Below, one piece after another: positions 25,866 through 35,440 of a stretch of DNA of 64,000 nucleotides; position 1 is the first letter of the stretch, and every line of letters begins with the position of its first letter. A program made the translations under genes and the position numbers. The DNA is from Paraflavitalea soli (GTDB lineage Bacteria; Bacteroidota; Bacteroidia; Chitinophagales; Chitinophagaceae): the NCBI RefSeq assembly GCF_003555545.1, contig NZ_CP032157.1, positions 2,794,546-2,858,545 of the forward strand, in the 5' to 3' direction. The notes below the pieces were generated by a model, which had not been told where the DNA came from, made no database searches, and saw only the letters and a list, made by a program, of their open reading frames with translations.

Positions 25866-28800
25866 TTAATAAAATGAAAAGTTGAAGCTGATGGTATAAT
25901 AACTATTGGGTTTAAAACGAAGGAATATATTATCCCCTTTTAACCGTCCGTTGACATCTTTCTCTCTTGTTTCAGCATCGTATTGATAGTTCCGGTTCCT
26001 GTCTTCGTAAAACAATACAGGATTGTTCAGCAGATCCTGCACACTGGCTTTGATCTGCAGCCATCTGTTGATACGCTGTAAGATGGAGAAATCAAGTACG
26101 CCCCTGCCCTTTTCCATAATATCCGGGAAACCATTTTCATTATCACCGCCACCGGGAATATCTATACCATCACCTGCTATGTCGTTATTACCCACTGAAC
26201 TGATGCGGTCTGCTGAGTAATTATAGCTGAGTGAAACACGGGAGCCCCATCGTACATTGTCGTAATTAAGGATGGCATTCACCAGCCAGGGAGATTGTCC
26301 CTGTAATGGACGCCGCCTGTCTTTTCTGTTGCTGTTGCCCATACTTAGATCAGTAGCGTCACCCGGTGTAAACACATCTGTTTTGATATAAGAGCCATTC
26401 AGGACAACAGAGAACCTGCGCAGAAAACGGGATTGAAAGAGATCCAGGTTTTTCCGTATCTCCAGTTCCACCCCATAAAAATCAGCTTCCTTGGAATTAT
26501 TGAACATTAATATGTTTCCAGACTGGCTATTTTGATCATTGAGGGTAAATGATTCAATCAGGTTTTTACCTTTTTTGTAAAAGAATCCGGCGCTGAGCAT
26601 TTCATTCTGCTTATTGCTTTGAGGGTACCATTCCCAGCGGAGGTCATAATTAGTGAAAGTAGCCGTTTTCAGTTTAGGATTACCAAGTTCCAGTATCTGC
26701 GTAATGTTATTGAAATAGTAAAAGGGAGCTATCTCCCGGAATTCCGGCCGGTTAATAGAACGGGCAAAGGCTGCCCTTAGCACCATGCCGGATGAGACAT
26801 TCCAGGCAACATTAATGGAAGGCAGTATATAGTTATCGCGATTATCCACTTCAATAGGAAACACTATACTGGTACCTTCACGACCAGTAGCCGCCATGCG
26901 AAAACGGTAGTAGTCATAGCGTGTGCCGCCATATATATTCAGCTTTTCTTTGAACAGGGGAGCTACCAGGCCAATATAGCCAGAGTTCCATTGGTTGCTG
27001 GCCGTATACCTCGTGCCGGAAAACTCCTGCAGTTCAAAACCGCTGCCATCTACTTTGTAATTATCCTGGTGATAGAGGTCGTTAATATTGCCGCTGCCAA
27101 TACTGGTGATACGTTGATCAAAATAGCCGGCGCCTTTCACTACCTCAAACTCCCGTGAGGAAAAGTCACGGTTTTTAAACTCATTATAAGAACCCAGTTT
27201 AAGTACAAAATTGTTGGGCAGTTTATGCTCGTAATCTACGGATCCTGTATAACCGCTCTCTATTGTATTGGTAAACAAGCGGCGGTTATAGGGAAAGTAT
27301 TGCCCTCCTTCAAAAAGCGTGAGGTTCCAGGGAGAAGCCGGGTTGTCCTGAAATGGCCCTATGGTCTTATCCCATGTACGCCTGTAGTTCAGTGTACGCA
27401 TATCGGGTTCCTGCTGGTTGGTATTGGCATAGCCCAGCGACCATTTCAACGGATCTTTCCGTTTGCCAAAAAGGTAATGTGTACCGCTCAACTGTCCTGT
27501 ATACAAGCGACGTTGCCTGTAGTATAAACGCACCTCCTTTTGGTCAGTGTCCAGTATTTCAGCATCTGTAAGAATACCCACATTCGTAATATCATTGCCC
27601 AACTGGTTGAAGAAGTTCCTGAAGTCTATCCGCGAGCTGTCTTTCAGCGTTAATGAAAAGTTCTGGAGGATACCCACCCGGGTGCTGTTCTGAGACTGAA
27701 TGTCGATTGAACTTGTACGCAGGCCATACTTGCGTTCTTGCATTTTTCCATTCACTTCATAGGCTATCACCGTGGATGGACCAAATTGTCTTTCAATTTC
27801 GTTCGTAGTAACAGTATGTGTATACGTAACTGAAGTAAGGTTGCTGATCCGGCTATACTTTCCCAGTTTCCAGGAGTCATAATAATTTACAACAAGTCGC
27901 TTGTCCAGATCGTGATGGGCTGAAACATACTGCCAGACATTGGACAGCATTTTGCCATACTGCGTTCTTTCTTTTATTCCGGCCAGCGACAGTTTTAAAA
28001 TATCCGGAAAACCGGATGGCAACTTGCGGGTACCGTCATCATACCCAAGCCAGTCTGTTTTACCCCCTTTGTACGTGTAAAAATCACTGAAGGAAGAGTT
28101 CGGCCGGTAAGAGCCTGATACCTGTATGTCCAACTGCCTTACCAGCATGGAGTTCTTGGTGCTGATCTTCATGGCGCCTCCCACGAAGTCGCCCGGCAGT
28201 TCGGGCACCGGCGATTTATACACCACCATTTTATCGATGAGACTGCTGTTGATCAGGTCCAGCGAAAATGCCCGGCTGTCCTGTTCAGTAGCTGGCGCAA
28301 TAAGGTCGTTGAGGAAGGTAATATTGTAGCGGCGGTTGAGTCCACGGATGATAGCAAAGTTATCCGCCACACTTACACCCGTAATGCGCCTCGCAATCTC
28401 GCCCGCATCCCGGTCGGTGCTTTTCTGGATCTGTTCATTGGATATACCGGATACGATATTGCGGCTGGTTCGGATCTCATTGACGAGCTGCGCATCCGTG
28501 GTGTTGGAAACACGGCCAAACCTGCGGGAGCCGGTAACCGTTACATGCTGCAACTGGTTTTCGGCCTGCAAGGTTCCGTCGTATTGATTGGGAGCATCCT
28601 GTTTGATCTCAATACCCGATGCCATCGTCTTTTTATACCCGGCAAAGCTCAGCTCCAGTGTATATTTTCCCGGTGGCAGGGAATCAAAATAATAAAACCC
28701 GTTTTCATCAGACATTGTACCCTTACCAAGCTCCTTAACGATTACAGAAGCATTGCCCAGCGGGTCGGTGGTCTCAATATCCGTGATCCGTCCGTTAAGG

Positions 28801-29189
28801 CCACCAGGTACCCCATTGCGCGATGAGATGAAATAATAATTTTGTCTTTTTTTCAACACCAGTGAACTGCCCCTTAACAGGGCTTTTAACACATCTTCCA
28901 CCATAGTGTTGGCAAAAGAAGTGTCTACCAGTTGATCCAGTTCCGCCAGGCGGCTGTTAAAAGCTATCCTGGTGCCGGTTTTGTTTTCAATATCGGCCAG
29001 CGCCTGCCGCAGCGGTGTGCGCTGCTATTGGATGGTAAGCCGGTCAGATCTTTCCTGCGCATGCAGGTTGCCAGCGAAGCAACAACAACATACAATAAGG
29101 GCAATGAGGCGGATAAAAAACGTGCGAGTACATCCAGGCAGGACAAAACGACCTCCTGCTGCTGTGTAACGCTGGTACAGACAGTTCAT
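25866..29189 (-). pseudogene. STN-domain TonB-dependent receptor interrupted by in-frame amber codon
   Basis: The frame begins at ATG 29189 with a signal peptide (hydrophobic stretch about 24-40, ending NLHAQ) and reads into an STN domain, but codon 55 is TAG (29027-29025). Past it the same frame continues without any shift: QRTPLRQALADIENKTG and the rest of a typical STN domain, carboxypeptidase-regulatory-like domain, plug (with PVPELPGDFVGGAMKIS) and barrel to the stop at 25866, 1107 codons in all. The next Met (28904) lies inside the STN domain and would give a 1012-aa product without signal peptide, useless in the outer membrane. The residue replaced is probably Leu (TTG to TAG is one base). 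Either a fresh nonsense mutation, read-through, or a sequence error. The intact FecR and sigma genes upstream show that module A is otherwise preserved. Confidence 0.85.
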
Positions 29190-29216
29190 AATTGGTTATT
29201 TCTTTTTTGCTTAAGA

Positions 29217-30308
29217 TCAGTTACATGCCTGGCCTATGATCTTGTAATGGCCTTCGGCCTGTTTTTCGATGCGGGTATTGGTAAGTGTGCTCAGTATTTG
29301 CAGGCAATCTGTTAAAGGTATATCGTCGATACTGATACGGTAATGGCAGTTTTTCAACTGCTCATGATCAAACTGGATCGATATATGGTATTTATGGTTG
29401 ATATCGTATACGATCTCTTCCAGCGATGCATCTTCATATACCAGCCTGCCCTGTATAAAAGCAGCAATAACACCGGCAGGGATCTTTTTCAACCCGTAAG
29501 TATTGGCGGTTGTATCAAATGATAGTTGATCGCCAGGCAGCAGATTACGCCCTACCAGCGCAGAAGCGCCGGTTTGGTTAGTCTTTTCCACCTTTACAAT
29601 ACCGGTTTTAACGCTTACCTCCACCGTGTTCTGTTGAAAACCTTGCTTCACCAGGAAGGAGGTACCTAACACAGTAGTAATGACCGAGCCCGTATGCACC
29701 CGGAAGGGATGAAGCGTATCTCTCAAAACTTTAAAAAACACTTCCCCCCTTTCTACCCTGACCATCCTTTCCAGGGCTGTAAAATGATCGGGATAGCTTA
29801 TCGCTGAGCCTGCATTGAGCCAGGCTGTGCTGCCATCGGGCAACTGACATTTTTTGTAACCCGTTTCCCCACTGCGTACAGTGAGCATCTTTGCAGGTAA
29901 AACAGACGTTCTTCCTCTAATACCAGGGCGATCCTTTTCGTCCGTGGGTCTTGAAACTGTTTCTCCTGGCTGTTTTGTATACAACGACCATCCAAACCAG
30001 CCAAGCCCTGCTACCGCTATTAATAGGGCCGCCACCCGCGAAAGCCGGAACAGTCGCACATACAGGCCACGCTTTTTCCCAGGTAAAAAAGTTACTGCAT
30101 CCTTGTTTCCTGCCGCTTTCAGCTGCTGCAAAATGACCATATACAATTCTTCTTTCACAGCCGGCTCCTGCCCGGGTGACGACCATAGCTGTTCACTGCC
30201 CGCATCCAGTTGTTCATACCACTGCTCCACCAACAGGCGTTCCTCCGGAGAAGCTTTTCCTTCCTGGTATTGATCCAATAATGTTTGTAAGTCCTTTTCA
30301 GGCAGCAT
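29217..30308 (-). CDS. FecR-family anti-sigma factor (module A)
   Basis: A 363-aa inner-membrane anti-sigma factor. A cytoplasmic N-terminal part (about 1-90; LLDQYQEGKASPEER) binds the sigma factor, one membrane helix follows (about 92-108, VAALLIAVAGLGWFGW), then the periplasmic FecR domain (about 155-260; KKCQLPDGSTAWLNAGSAI) and a C-terminal STN-like DUF4974 domain (about 290-363) that contacts the receptor. Met at 30308 gives the usual family start; another in-frame Met lies 9 codons upstream. It is divergent from its sigma gene and lies 27 bases upstream of the interrupted receptor. Confidence 0.9.
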   Translation of the reverse strand: MLPEKDLQTLLDQYQEGKASPEERLLVEQWYEQLDAGSEQLWSSPGQEPAVKEELYMVILQQLKAAGNKDAVTFLPGKKRGLYVRLFRLSRVAALLIAVAGLGWFGWSLYTKQPGETVSRPTDEKDRPGIRGRTSVLPAKMLTVRSGETGYKKCQLPDGSTAWLNAGSAISYPDHFTALERMVRVERGEVFFKVLRDTLHPFRVHTGSVITTVLGTSFLVKQGFQQNTVEVSVKTGIVKVEKTNQTGASALVGRNLLPGDQLSFDTTANTYGLKKIPAGVIAAFIQGRLVYEDASLEEIVYDINHKYHISIQFDHEQLKNCHYRISIDDIPLTDCLQILSTLTNTRIEKQAEGHYKIIGQACN

Positions 30309-30441
30309 GCAGGTGATTTTACGATTATAAGACACCGGCCTGTTTCCTTAGTACTACGCCTTTTATGTTAAGAAATTATTACCCCGGCAGGGGGAGCCAT
30401 GTGTTGTGAGATGCTGTGTATCTTCGTTCGGGGATAGCAAT

Positions 30442-31059
30442 ATGATGAATTTCGACATACCTGCACAAGGAGCCAGCCATGACCTGCTCCTGAATGGCTT
30501 TGATGATTTCTATAACCGTTTCTGGAAGCTGTTATACAGCACTGCCTTTGCCAAAACAGGCGATCACGCGGATAGTGTGGATATAGTGCAGGATCTTTTT
30601 ATTCATCTGTGGGAAAAACGGCAAACCCTGCAGATTAATGGGTCATTGGAAAGTTACCTGCTCACCAGTCTGCGCAACCGCATTCTCAACCACTTCAGGA
30701 ACAAAGGCGTACGTGAAAAAGTAAGGGCCGACTACGCCCGTTTTGTAGATGCCCTCGTAAGTAACAGAACAATATTTGCAGAACAGGAATCGCTGCGCAA
30801 TACAGCCGAAGAGGCTGTACAAAAAGCATTGGAGCAATTGCCCGAAAAAATGAAATACATTATCGTTCAGAACAAATACCATCAGCGCACTATTCAGCAA
30901 CTGGCAGAGGAACTGAACATCGCTCCGCAAACTGTAAAAAACCAGCTTACCAAGGGGCTGCACCGCATTGAACATTTTCTGCGGCAGCATCATGCACGGG
31001 AGATTACTTTTCTCTTGCTACTGTATACAGCACAGCAACCCGGGCCTAATCTGTTTTAA
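30442..31059 (+). CDS. ECF RNA polymerase sigma-70 factor (module A)
   Basis: A 205-aa ECF sigma factor of the Bacteroidota FecI-like type. Region 2 includes YSTAFAKTGDHADSVDIVQDLFIHLWEKR (in family terms, about 30-60), and region 4 has the helix-turn-helix in TIQQLAEELNIAPQTVKNQL (about 150-170). Two adjacent ATGs (30442, 30445) are possible. The gene is transcribed away from its anti-sigma gene across 133 bases, so both promoters share this region. Its 3' end overlaps the convergent DUF418 gene by 14 bases. Predicted to switch on the receptor and lipoproteins when the receptor binds substrate. Confidence 0.9.
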   Translation: MMNFDIPAQGASHDLLLNGFDDFYNRFWKLLYSTAFAKTGDHADSVDIVQDLFIHLWEKRQTLQINGSLESYLLTSLRNRILNHFRNKGVREKVRADYARFVDALVSNRTIFAEQESLRNTAEEAVQKALEQLPEKMKYIIVQNKYHQRTIQQLAEELNIAPQTVKNQLTKGLHRIEHFLRQHHAREITFLLLLYTAQQPGPNLF

Positions 31060-32383
31060 TACGCTTTTTCATCGGCTGCTTTTTCCAATAAGTAAGGCTA
31101 CGCCATAACCACTCAAAAGGGCCGAAGTGGAAGAACCGCAACCACAGGTGGCTCCAGATGATCTGCACCACCCACACGGCCAGGACAAAATAATATACCT
31201 CCACACGTTGTAGCTTTCCATACATGCCAAAGCCAACACCATAGAAAAACACACCACATACAATAGACTGCATAAGGTAATTGGTAAAAGCCATCTGCCC
31301 TACCGGGCGCATCAGGGCAAACAACCATTTCACCCAACCGGATTTATACAGCAGCATGATCAATCCTAAAAGACCAATGGACCGGCCCAGCCGCGACAAA
31401 GTATACAACTCAATAACTTCATGTTTGGTCATATCGAATCCATTAAAATGATTCGTGATAGCAGTATCCAGCCGCAGATAAGACAGGGTTAATCCAACCG
31501 CCAGTCCTGCAATGGTCATGATCCAATACACTTTGGCAGTAGCCTGCCCGGTAAGCACCCCCATCTTAAACAAAGCCATCCCCAGGAACATAAAGGACAA
31601 TACATCCCATACATGGTAGTATAGAAATCTTACGAGGAAGCTCATGTACAGATCGCCCCGGTACTCATAAGCATCGGCAAAACTGCCCGTCGTTTTACGG
31701 ATAGATTTCTCCGCTCTTTTAAGCTTTTTCTCTGTAGCACTTCTTTCTTTGAAATCCTTCATAGCAGTGAGGTCTTCCTTTTGCTGCTCTGTTAATTTGG
31801 TATGGGTGGTATCCAGCGCAGCGATCTTTTCTCCTTTGGTGATAATCGCTTTGTCCTTATAGAGGTCGCGGGTCTCCCGGCCCAGCATCAGCAAAAAGCA
31901 AATACCGGCGCCGATCAATAAATGTCGGCCAGGCAATTTGCGGAAGGCAAACATGATCATGCCCAGGCAGGCATAATCAAATAAGATATCGCCAAACCAC
32001 AACAGTATCCAGACATCTATCAAGCCAAAGACCAGGAGCCACAACTGGCGCCGGAAGAAGTAATCGACCGGCAGGGTGCCCGGCAGTTTCTTTTCGGCCC
32101 TGGTGGTAAATAAAATGATACCGGCGCCAAAGAGCATGGAGAAAATAGCCCGCTGGGTACCCTCGGGGATCCAGTTCACCAGCCACCATACTTTATAATT
32201 GATGGTACCATATTCATTCCAGACAGTGGGATCAAACCCTACAGCAGAGGGAAGGCCGAAGCCCGGAATATTCATGAGTAAGATGCCGAGAATGGCAAAA
32301 CCGCGAAGGGCGTCCATGATGCCAATACGTTCAGATTGGCTCACGGGTGCAGCCAGTGGAGCAGCAGCAACAGCAGTAGACAT
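31046..32383 (-). CDS. DUF418-domain membrane protein (YeiB-like)
   Basis: A 445-aa inner-membrane protein with about ten helices. The N-terminal signature RIGIMDALRGFAILGILLMN (about 18-37) and the C-terminal DUF418 part with VGQMAFTNYLMQS (about 360-372) are typical. A charged insert at about 180-245 (many Lys and Glu, coiled-coil-like) is longer than in the Escherichia coli YeiB type. The family is distantly related to membrane acyltransferases, though activity is not established. It overlaps the sigma gene's end tail to tail by 14 bases. Confidence 0.85.
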   Translation of the reverse strand: MSTAVAAAPLAAPVSQSERIGIMDALRGFAILGILLMNIPGFGLPSAVGFDPTVWNEYGTINYKVWWLVNWIPEGTQRAIFSMLFGAGIILFTTRAEKKLPGTLPVDYFFRRQLWLLVFGLIDVWILLWFGDILFDYACLGMIMFAFRKLPGRHLLIGAGICFLLMLGRETRDLYKDKAIITKGEKIAALDTTHTKLTEQQKEDLTAMKDFKERSATEKKLKRAEKSIRKTTGSFADAYEYRGDLYMSFLVRFLYYHVWDVLSFMFLGMALFKMGVLTGQATAKVYWIMTIAGLAVGLTLSYLRLDTAITNHFNGFDMTKHEVIELYTLSRLGRSIGLLGLIMLLYKSGWVKWLFALMRPVGQMAFTNYLMQSIVCGVFFYGVGFGMYGKLQRVEVYYFVLAVWVVQIIWSHLWLRFFHFGPFEWLWRSLTYWKKQPMKKRIKTD

Positions 32384-32497
32384 AGATAAGGTTAGTTTTG
32401 GTTTAATGGCAATAAGGGAAAACCATTATGCGCATACGCACATAATGATCAATTAAGATAATGCTTTCTTTTGGGAAAAGAAACAAATTAACATCCC

Positions 32498-33052
32498 TTA
32501 TAACGAACGTATCACTTTACAGGGATTCCCCGCGGCAAAAACATCAGGCGGTATATTTTTTGTTACCACACTGCCTGCGCCGATCACAGCGCGGTTCCCA
32601 ATGATAACACCCGGACAAACCACCACACTGCCACCGATCCACACATCTTCGCCGATCACAATCAGTTTGGCATATTCCAACCCGGATGCCCTTTCGCGAT
32701 GGTCCATGGGATGCATGGCCGTATAGAGCTGCACATTGGGTCCCAGGAGGGTTCTGCTGCCAATGGTCACGGACATTACATCCAGCACTACGCAATTGAA
32801 ATTGAAGAATACCTTCTCCCCCATTTTTATATTGTAGCCATAGTCACAATAGAAGGGAGGCTGTAACCATAAACCAGCGCCTGCATGAGGCAGCAGGTCT
32901 TTCAGGATGGCCGCCCGCTTTTCCGGTTCATCTTCCCGGCTATCGTTCAGTGCCTTGATCAGCAACCGGGCTGTTGTTCTTTCCTCCGTGAGCTGCTGGT
33001 CCATGGCATCATACAATTCTCCCGCCAGCATCTTTTCTTTTTCCGTTTTCAT
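32498..33052 (-). CDS. sugar O-acetyltransferase (maltose acetyltransferase family)
   Basis: A 184-aa cytoplasmic enzyme of the left-handed beta-helix acyltransferase group. The N-terminal Mac domain starts TEKEKMLAGELYDAMD, then come LLG hexapeptide turns with PPFYCDYGYNIKMGEKVFFN (in family terms) and IGEDVWIGGSVVVCPGV. The catalytic His is in AMHPMD (about 114-119). It transfers acetyl from acetyl-CoA to a sugar hydroxyl. The C-terminal PPDVFAAGNPCKVIR matches full-length members, so the gene is complete. Acceptor not determinable. It diverges from the radical SAM gene across 62 bases. Confidence 0.92.
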   Translation of the reverse strand: MKTEKEKMLAGELYDAMDQQLTEERTTARLLIKALNDSREDEPEKRAAILKDLLPHAGAGLWLQPPFYCDYGYNIKMGEKVFFNFNCVVLDVMSVTIGSRTLLGPNVQLYTAMHPMDHRERASGLEYAKLIVIGEDVWIGGSVVVCPGVIIGNRAVIGAGSVVTKNIPPDVFAAGNPCKVIRSL

Positions 33053-33090
33053 GGCGTGAAGGTAGCAGATCGCAGCCCGCCATTTTCACT

Positions 33091-33098
33091 TAATTTTG
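33091..33098 (+). promoter_or_regulatory. promoter -7 box for radical SAM gene
   Basis: TAATTTTG is a perfect TAnnTTTG, 16 bases before the TTG start at 33115; no clear -33 element. The TAA within the box also closes the upstream frame, so no earlier start exists. Confidence 0.5.
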
Positions 33099-33114
33099 CA
33101 CCAAATTACCCGAT

Positions 33115-35316
33115 TTGAGTGCTACTGTGTTTTTGCTGACGCCGCCTTTTACGCAACTGAATACGCCGTACCCGGCCACCGCCTACCTGAAGGGATTCCT
33201 CAACACCCGGAATATCACTTCCTTCCAGGCCGACCTGGGTATTGAGGTCACCCTGGCGCTGTTCAGCCGGGCCGGACTCCAGGAACTGTTCACCCGTATC
33301 AGCAACACGCCCCCTATCACCTCCACCGACAATATAGCCCGCATTATAGCCCTCCAGGACGATTATATCACCACCATCGACGATGTGATCAACTTCCTGC
33401 AAGGCCACAACCCTACCCTCGCCCACCGCATCTGCAAACGTGATTTCCTGCCCGAAGCCGGCCGTTTTGCCCAACTGGAAGACCTCGACTGGGCCTTCGG
33501 CTCCATGGGCAACCAGGACAAGGCCAAACACCTGGCCACCATGTACCTGGAAGACCTCTCCGACCTGATCCGCGAATGTGTGGATGAACATTTTGGCTTC
33601 AGCCGCTACGCGGAACGCCTCGGCCGCTCTGCCAATAGCTTTGATGAACTGTACGCCGCCCTGCAAAAGGAATACACCTATATCGACCAGCTATTGATCA
33701 GCCTGCTGCAAACGCATATGCAGGCTGTACAACCCAAACTGGTAGCCATCTCCGTCCCCTTCCCCGGCAACCTGTATACCTCCCTGCGCTGCGGCCAGTG
33801 GATCAAACAAAAGCATCCCGGCATAAAAGTGGTGATGGGCGGCGGATTTGCCAATACCGAATTGCGTTCCCTCTCCGATCCACGGGTATTTGAATTCTAT
33901 GATTTCATTACCCTCGATGATGGTGAAGCGCCCATCGAAAACCTGATACAACATGTAGAGGGCCACAAAACAATAGAAGAACTAAAACGTACTTTCACGC
34001 TGGTAGACGGACAGGTCACTTACTTCAACAACAAAGCCTGCACGGATTACAAACAGGGACAGGTGGGCACGCCCGATTACAGCGATTTTCTGCTGAATAA
34101 ATACATCTCCGCCATTGAAGTGGTGAACCCCATGCACCGCATGTGGAGTGATGGCCGCTGGAATAAGCTCACCATGGCGCATGGCTGCTATTGGGGCAAA
34201 TGCACTTTCTGTGATATCTCACTCGATTATATCCGCCTATATGAGCCAATTGCCGCCTCCCTGCTCTGCGACCGCATGGAAGAGATCATTGCCCAAACCG
34301 GGCAGAATGGTTTTCACTTTGTGGATGAAGCCGCACCACCGGCACTGATGCGTGCCCTGGCGCTGGAAATATTAAAACGCAAACTGGTCGTAAGCTGGTG
34401 GACGAATATCCGTTTTGAGAAAAGCTTTACGCGCGATCTCTGTCTGCTGCTGAAACGCTCAGGTTGTATTGCCGTATCCGGTGGATTGGAAGTAGCCAGC
34501 GACCGCCTGCTGGAGCTGATCCAAAAAGGCATTACGGTGGCGCAGGTGGCGCAGGTGAACCGCAACTTTACGGAATCGGGCATCATGGTACACGCCTACC
34601 TCATGTATGGCTTTCCCACGCAAACAGCACAGGAGACCATTGATGCGCTGGAAATGATACGGCAAATGTTTGCCGCCGGCATCCTGCAATCGGCTTTCTG
34701 GCATTTGTTTACCATGACGGCGCATAGCCCGGTGGGACTGCAGCCGGAAAAGTTCAATGTAAAGCGGGAGAATAATAGTACCGGCAGTTTTGCCAACAAC
34801 GACCTGGTGCATATTGATGAGACCGGCGCCGACCATGAGACCTTCAGTTATGGATTGAAGAAATCATTGCTGAACTATATGCATGGTATTGGCATCAACG
34901 ATCCCCTGCAAAAGTGGTTTGAATTTAAAGTGCCCAAAACCAAAGTGGCGCCCGATTACATTGCTACCGTTTTAACGCAGGACCTGTATACCTCTACCAA
35001 ACCTACGAGCAAAATTGTGTGGCTGGGCAGGCATCCTGCCGTAGAACATTTTACCAAATCGAAAAAGGGCAATAGCTGGGAAATGACCTCCCTTACTTTT
35101 CAGGACAAAAAAGAGAAATACAGCATCAGTGTGAATAAGGAACAGGGTGATTGGCTGGCCGAGATGCTGGAAAAGCTATCCATCACCAATGCCAAAACTT
35201 ACACCCTACAGGAAGTGATGGACAGCTACCGCGCCGCGGGCCTTGAAGACTTCGAACTTTTCTGGGATAATAAGCCGGTGAATACCTTACACAAAGTTGG
35301 GCTCCTAAAACTCTAA
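33115..35316 (+). CDS. B12-binding domain radical SAM protein
   Basis: 733 aa. The N-terminal cobalamin-binding-type Rossmann part (about 1-290) includes LLTPPFTQLNTPYPATAYLKG and KVVMGGGFANTELRS. The radical SAM barrel follows with Cys358, Cys363 and Cys366 in GCYWGKCTFC, a C-x4-C-x2-C spacing instead of the classical C-x3-C-x2-C, as in some B12-dependent members. A C-terminal region of about 170 residues (after 560) is unassigned. TTG is the start: no ATG or GTG lies between the upstream stop and this point, and the next residues are the conserved beginning. Such enzymes do methylations or rearrangements on unreactive carbon; no RiPP precursor or biosynthetic partner is nearby, so the substrate is open. 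Confidence 0.88.
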   Translation: MSATVFLLTPPFTQLNTPYPATAYLKGFLNTRNITSFQADLGIEVTLALFSRAGLQELFTRISNTPPITSTDNIARIIALQDDYITTIDDVINFLQGHNPTLAHRICKRDFLPEAGRFAQLEDLDWAFGSMGNQDKAKHLATMYLEDLSDLIRECVDEHFGFSRYAERLGRSANSFDELYAALQKEYTYIDQLLISLLQTHMQAVQPKLVAISVPFPGNLYTSLRCGQWIKQKHPGIKVVMGGGFANTELRSLSDPRVFEFYDFITLDDGEAPIENLIQHVEGHKTIEELKRTFTLVDGQVTYFNNKACTDYKQGQVGTPDYSDFLLNKYISAIEVVNPMHRMWSDGRWNKLTMAHGCYWGKCTFCDISLDYIRLYEPIAASLLCDRMEEIIAQTGQNGFHFVDEAAPPALMRALALEILKRKLVVSWWTNIRFEKSFTRDLCLLLKRSGCIAVSGGLEVASDRLLELIQKGITVAQVAQVNRNFTESGIMVHAYLMYGFPTQTAQETIDALEMIRQMFAAGILQSAFWHLFTMTAHSPVGLQPEKFNVKRENNSTGSFANNDLVHIDETGADHETFSYGLKKSLLNYMHGIGINDPLQKWFEFKVPKTKVAPDYIATVLTQDLYTSTKPTSKIVWLGRHPAVEHFTKSKKGNSWEMTSLTFQDKKEKYSISVNKEQGDWLAEMLEKLSITNAKTYTLQEVMDSYRAAGLEDFELFWDNKPVNTLHKVGLLKL

Positions 35317-35385
35317 TAGGATAAACAGATCAGCCAAGCCAATTATAATGGCCCGAGGGGAAACGAAAGAAATTACAAAAACGGC

Positions 35386-35417
35386 AATGGGCATCCTGCT
35401 TTCGCAGAATGCCCATT
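35386..35417. terminator. bidirectional hairpin between radical SAM and susD genes
   Basis: AATGGGCAT pairs with ATGCCCATT, and an inner CTGC/GCAG pair closes a TTTC loop; one C/A mismatch. It lies between converging stops at 35316 and 35441. T runs are short on both sides. Confidence 0.65.
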
Positions 35418-35440
35418 GGTTAGAGGGTCATGTTGATTGA

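Noticed and set aside
28905-29216. A frameshift or insertion in the module A receptor
   Set aside because: Both sides of the stop are in the same frame and no extra or missing bases are needed; a single-base nonsense change explains it.
33106-33666. 186-codon minus-strand frame opposite the radical SAM gene
   Set aside because: It lies wholly within the strongly supported B12-binding region of the radical SAM protein and shows no recognisable features.
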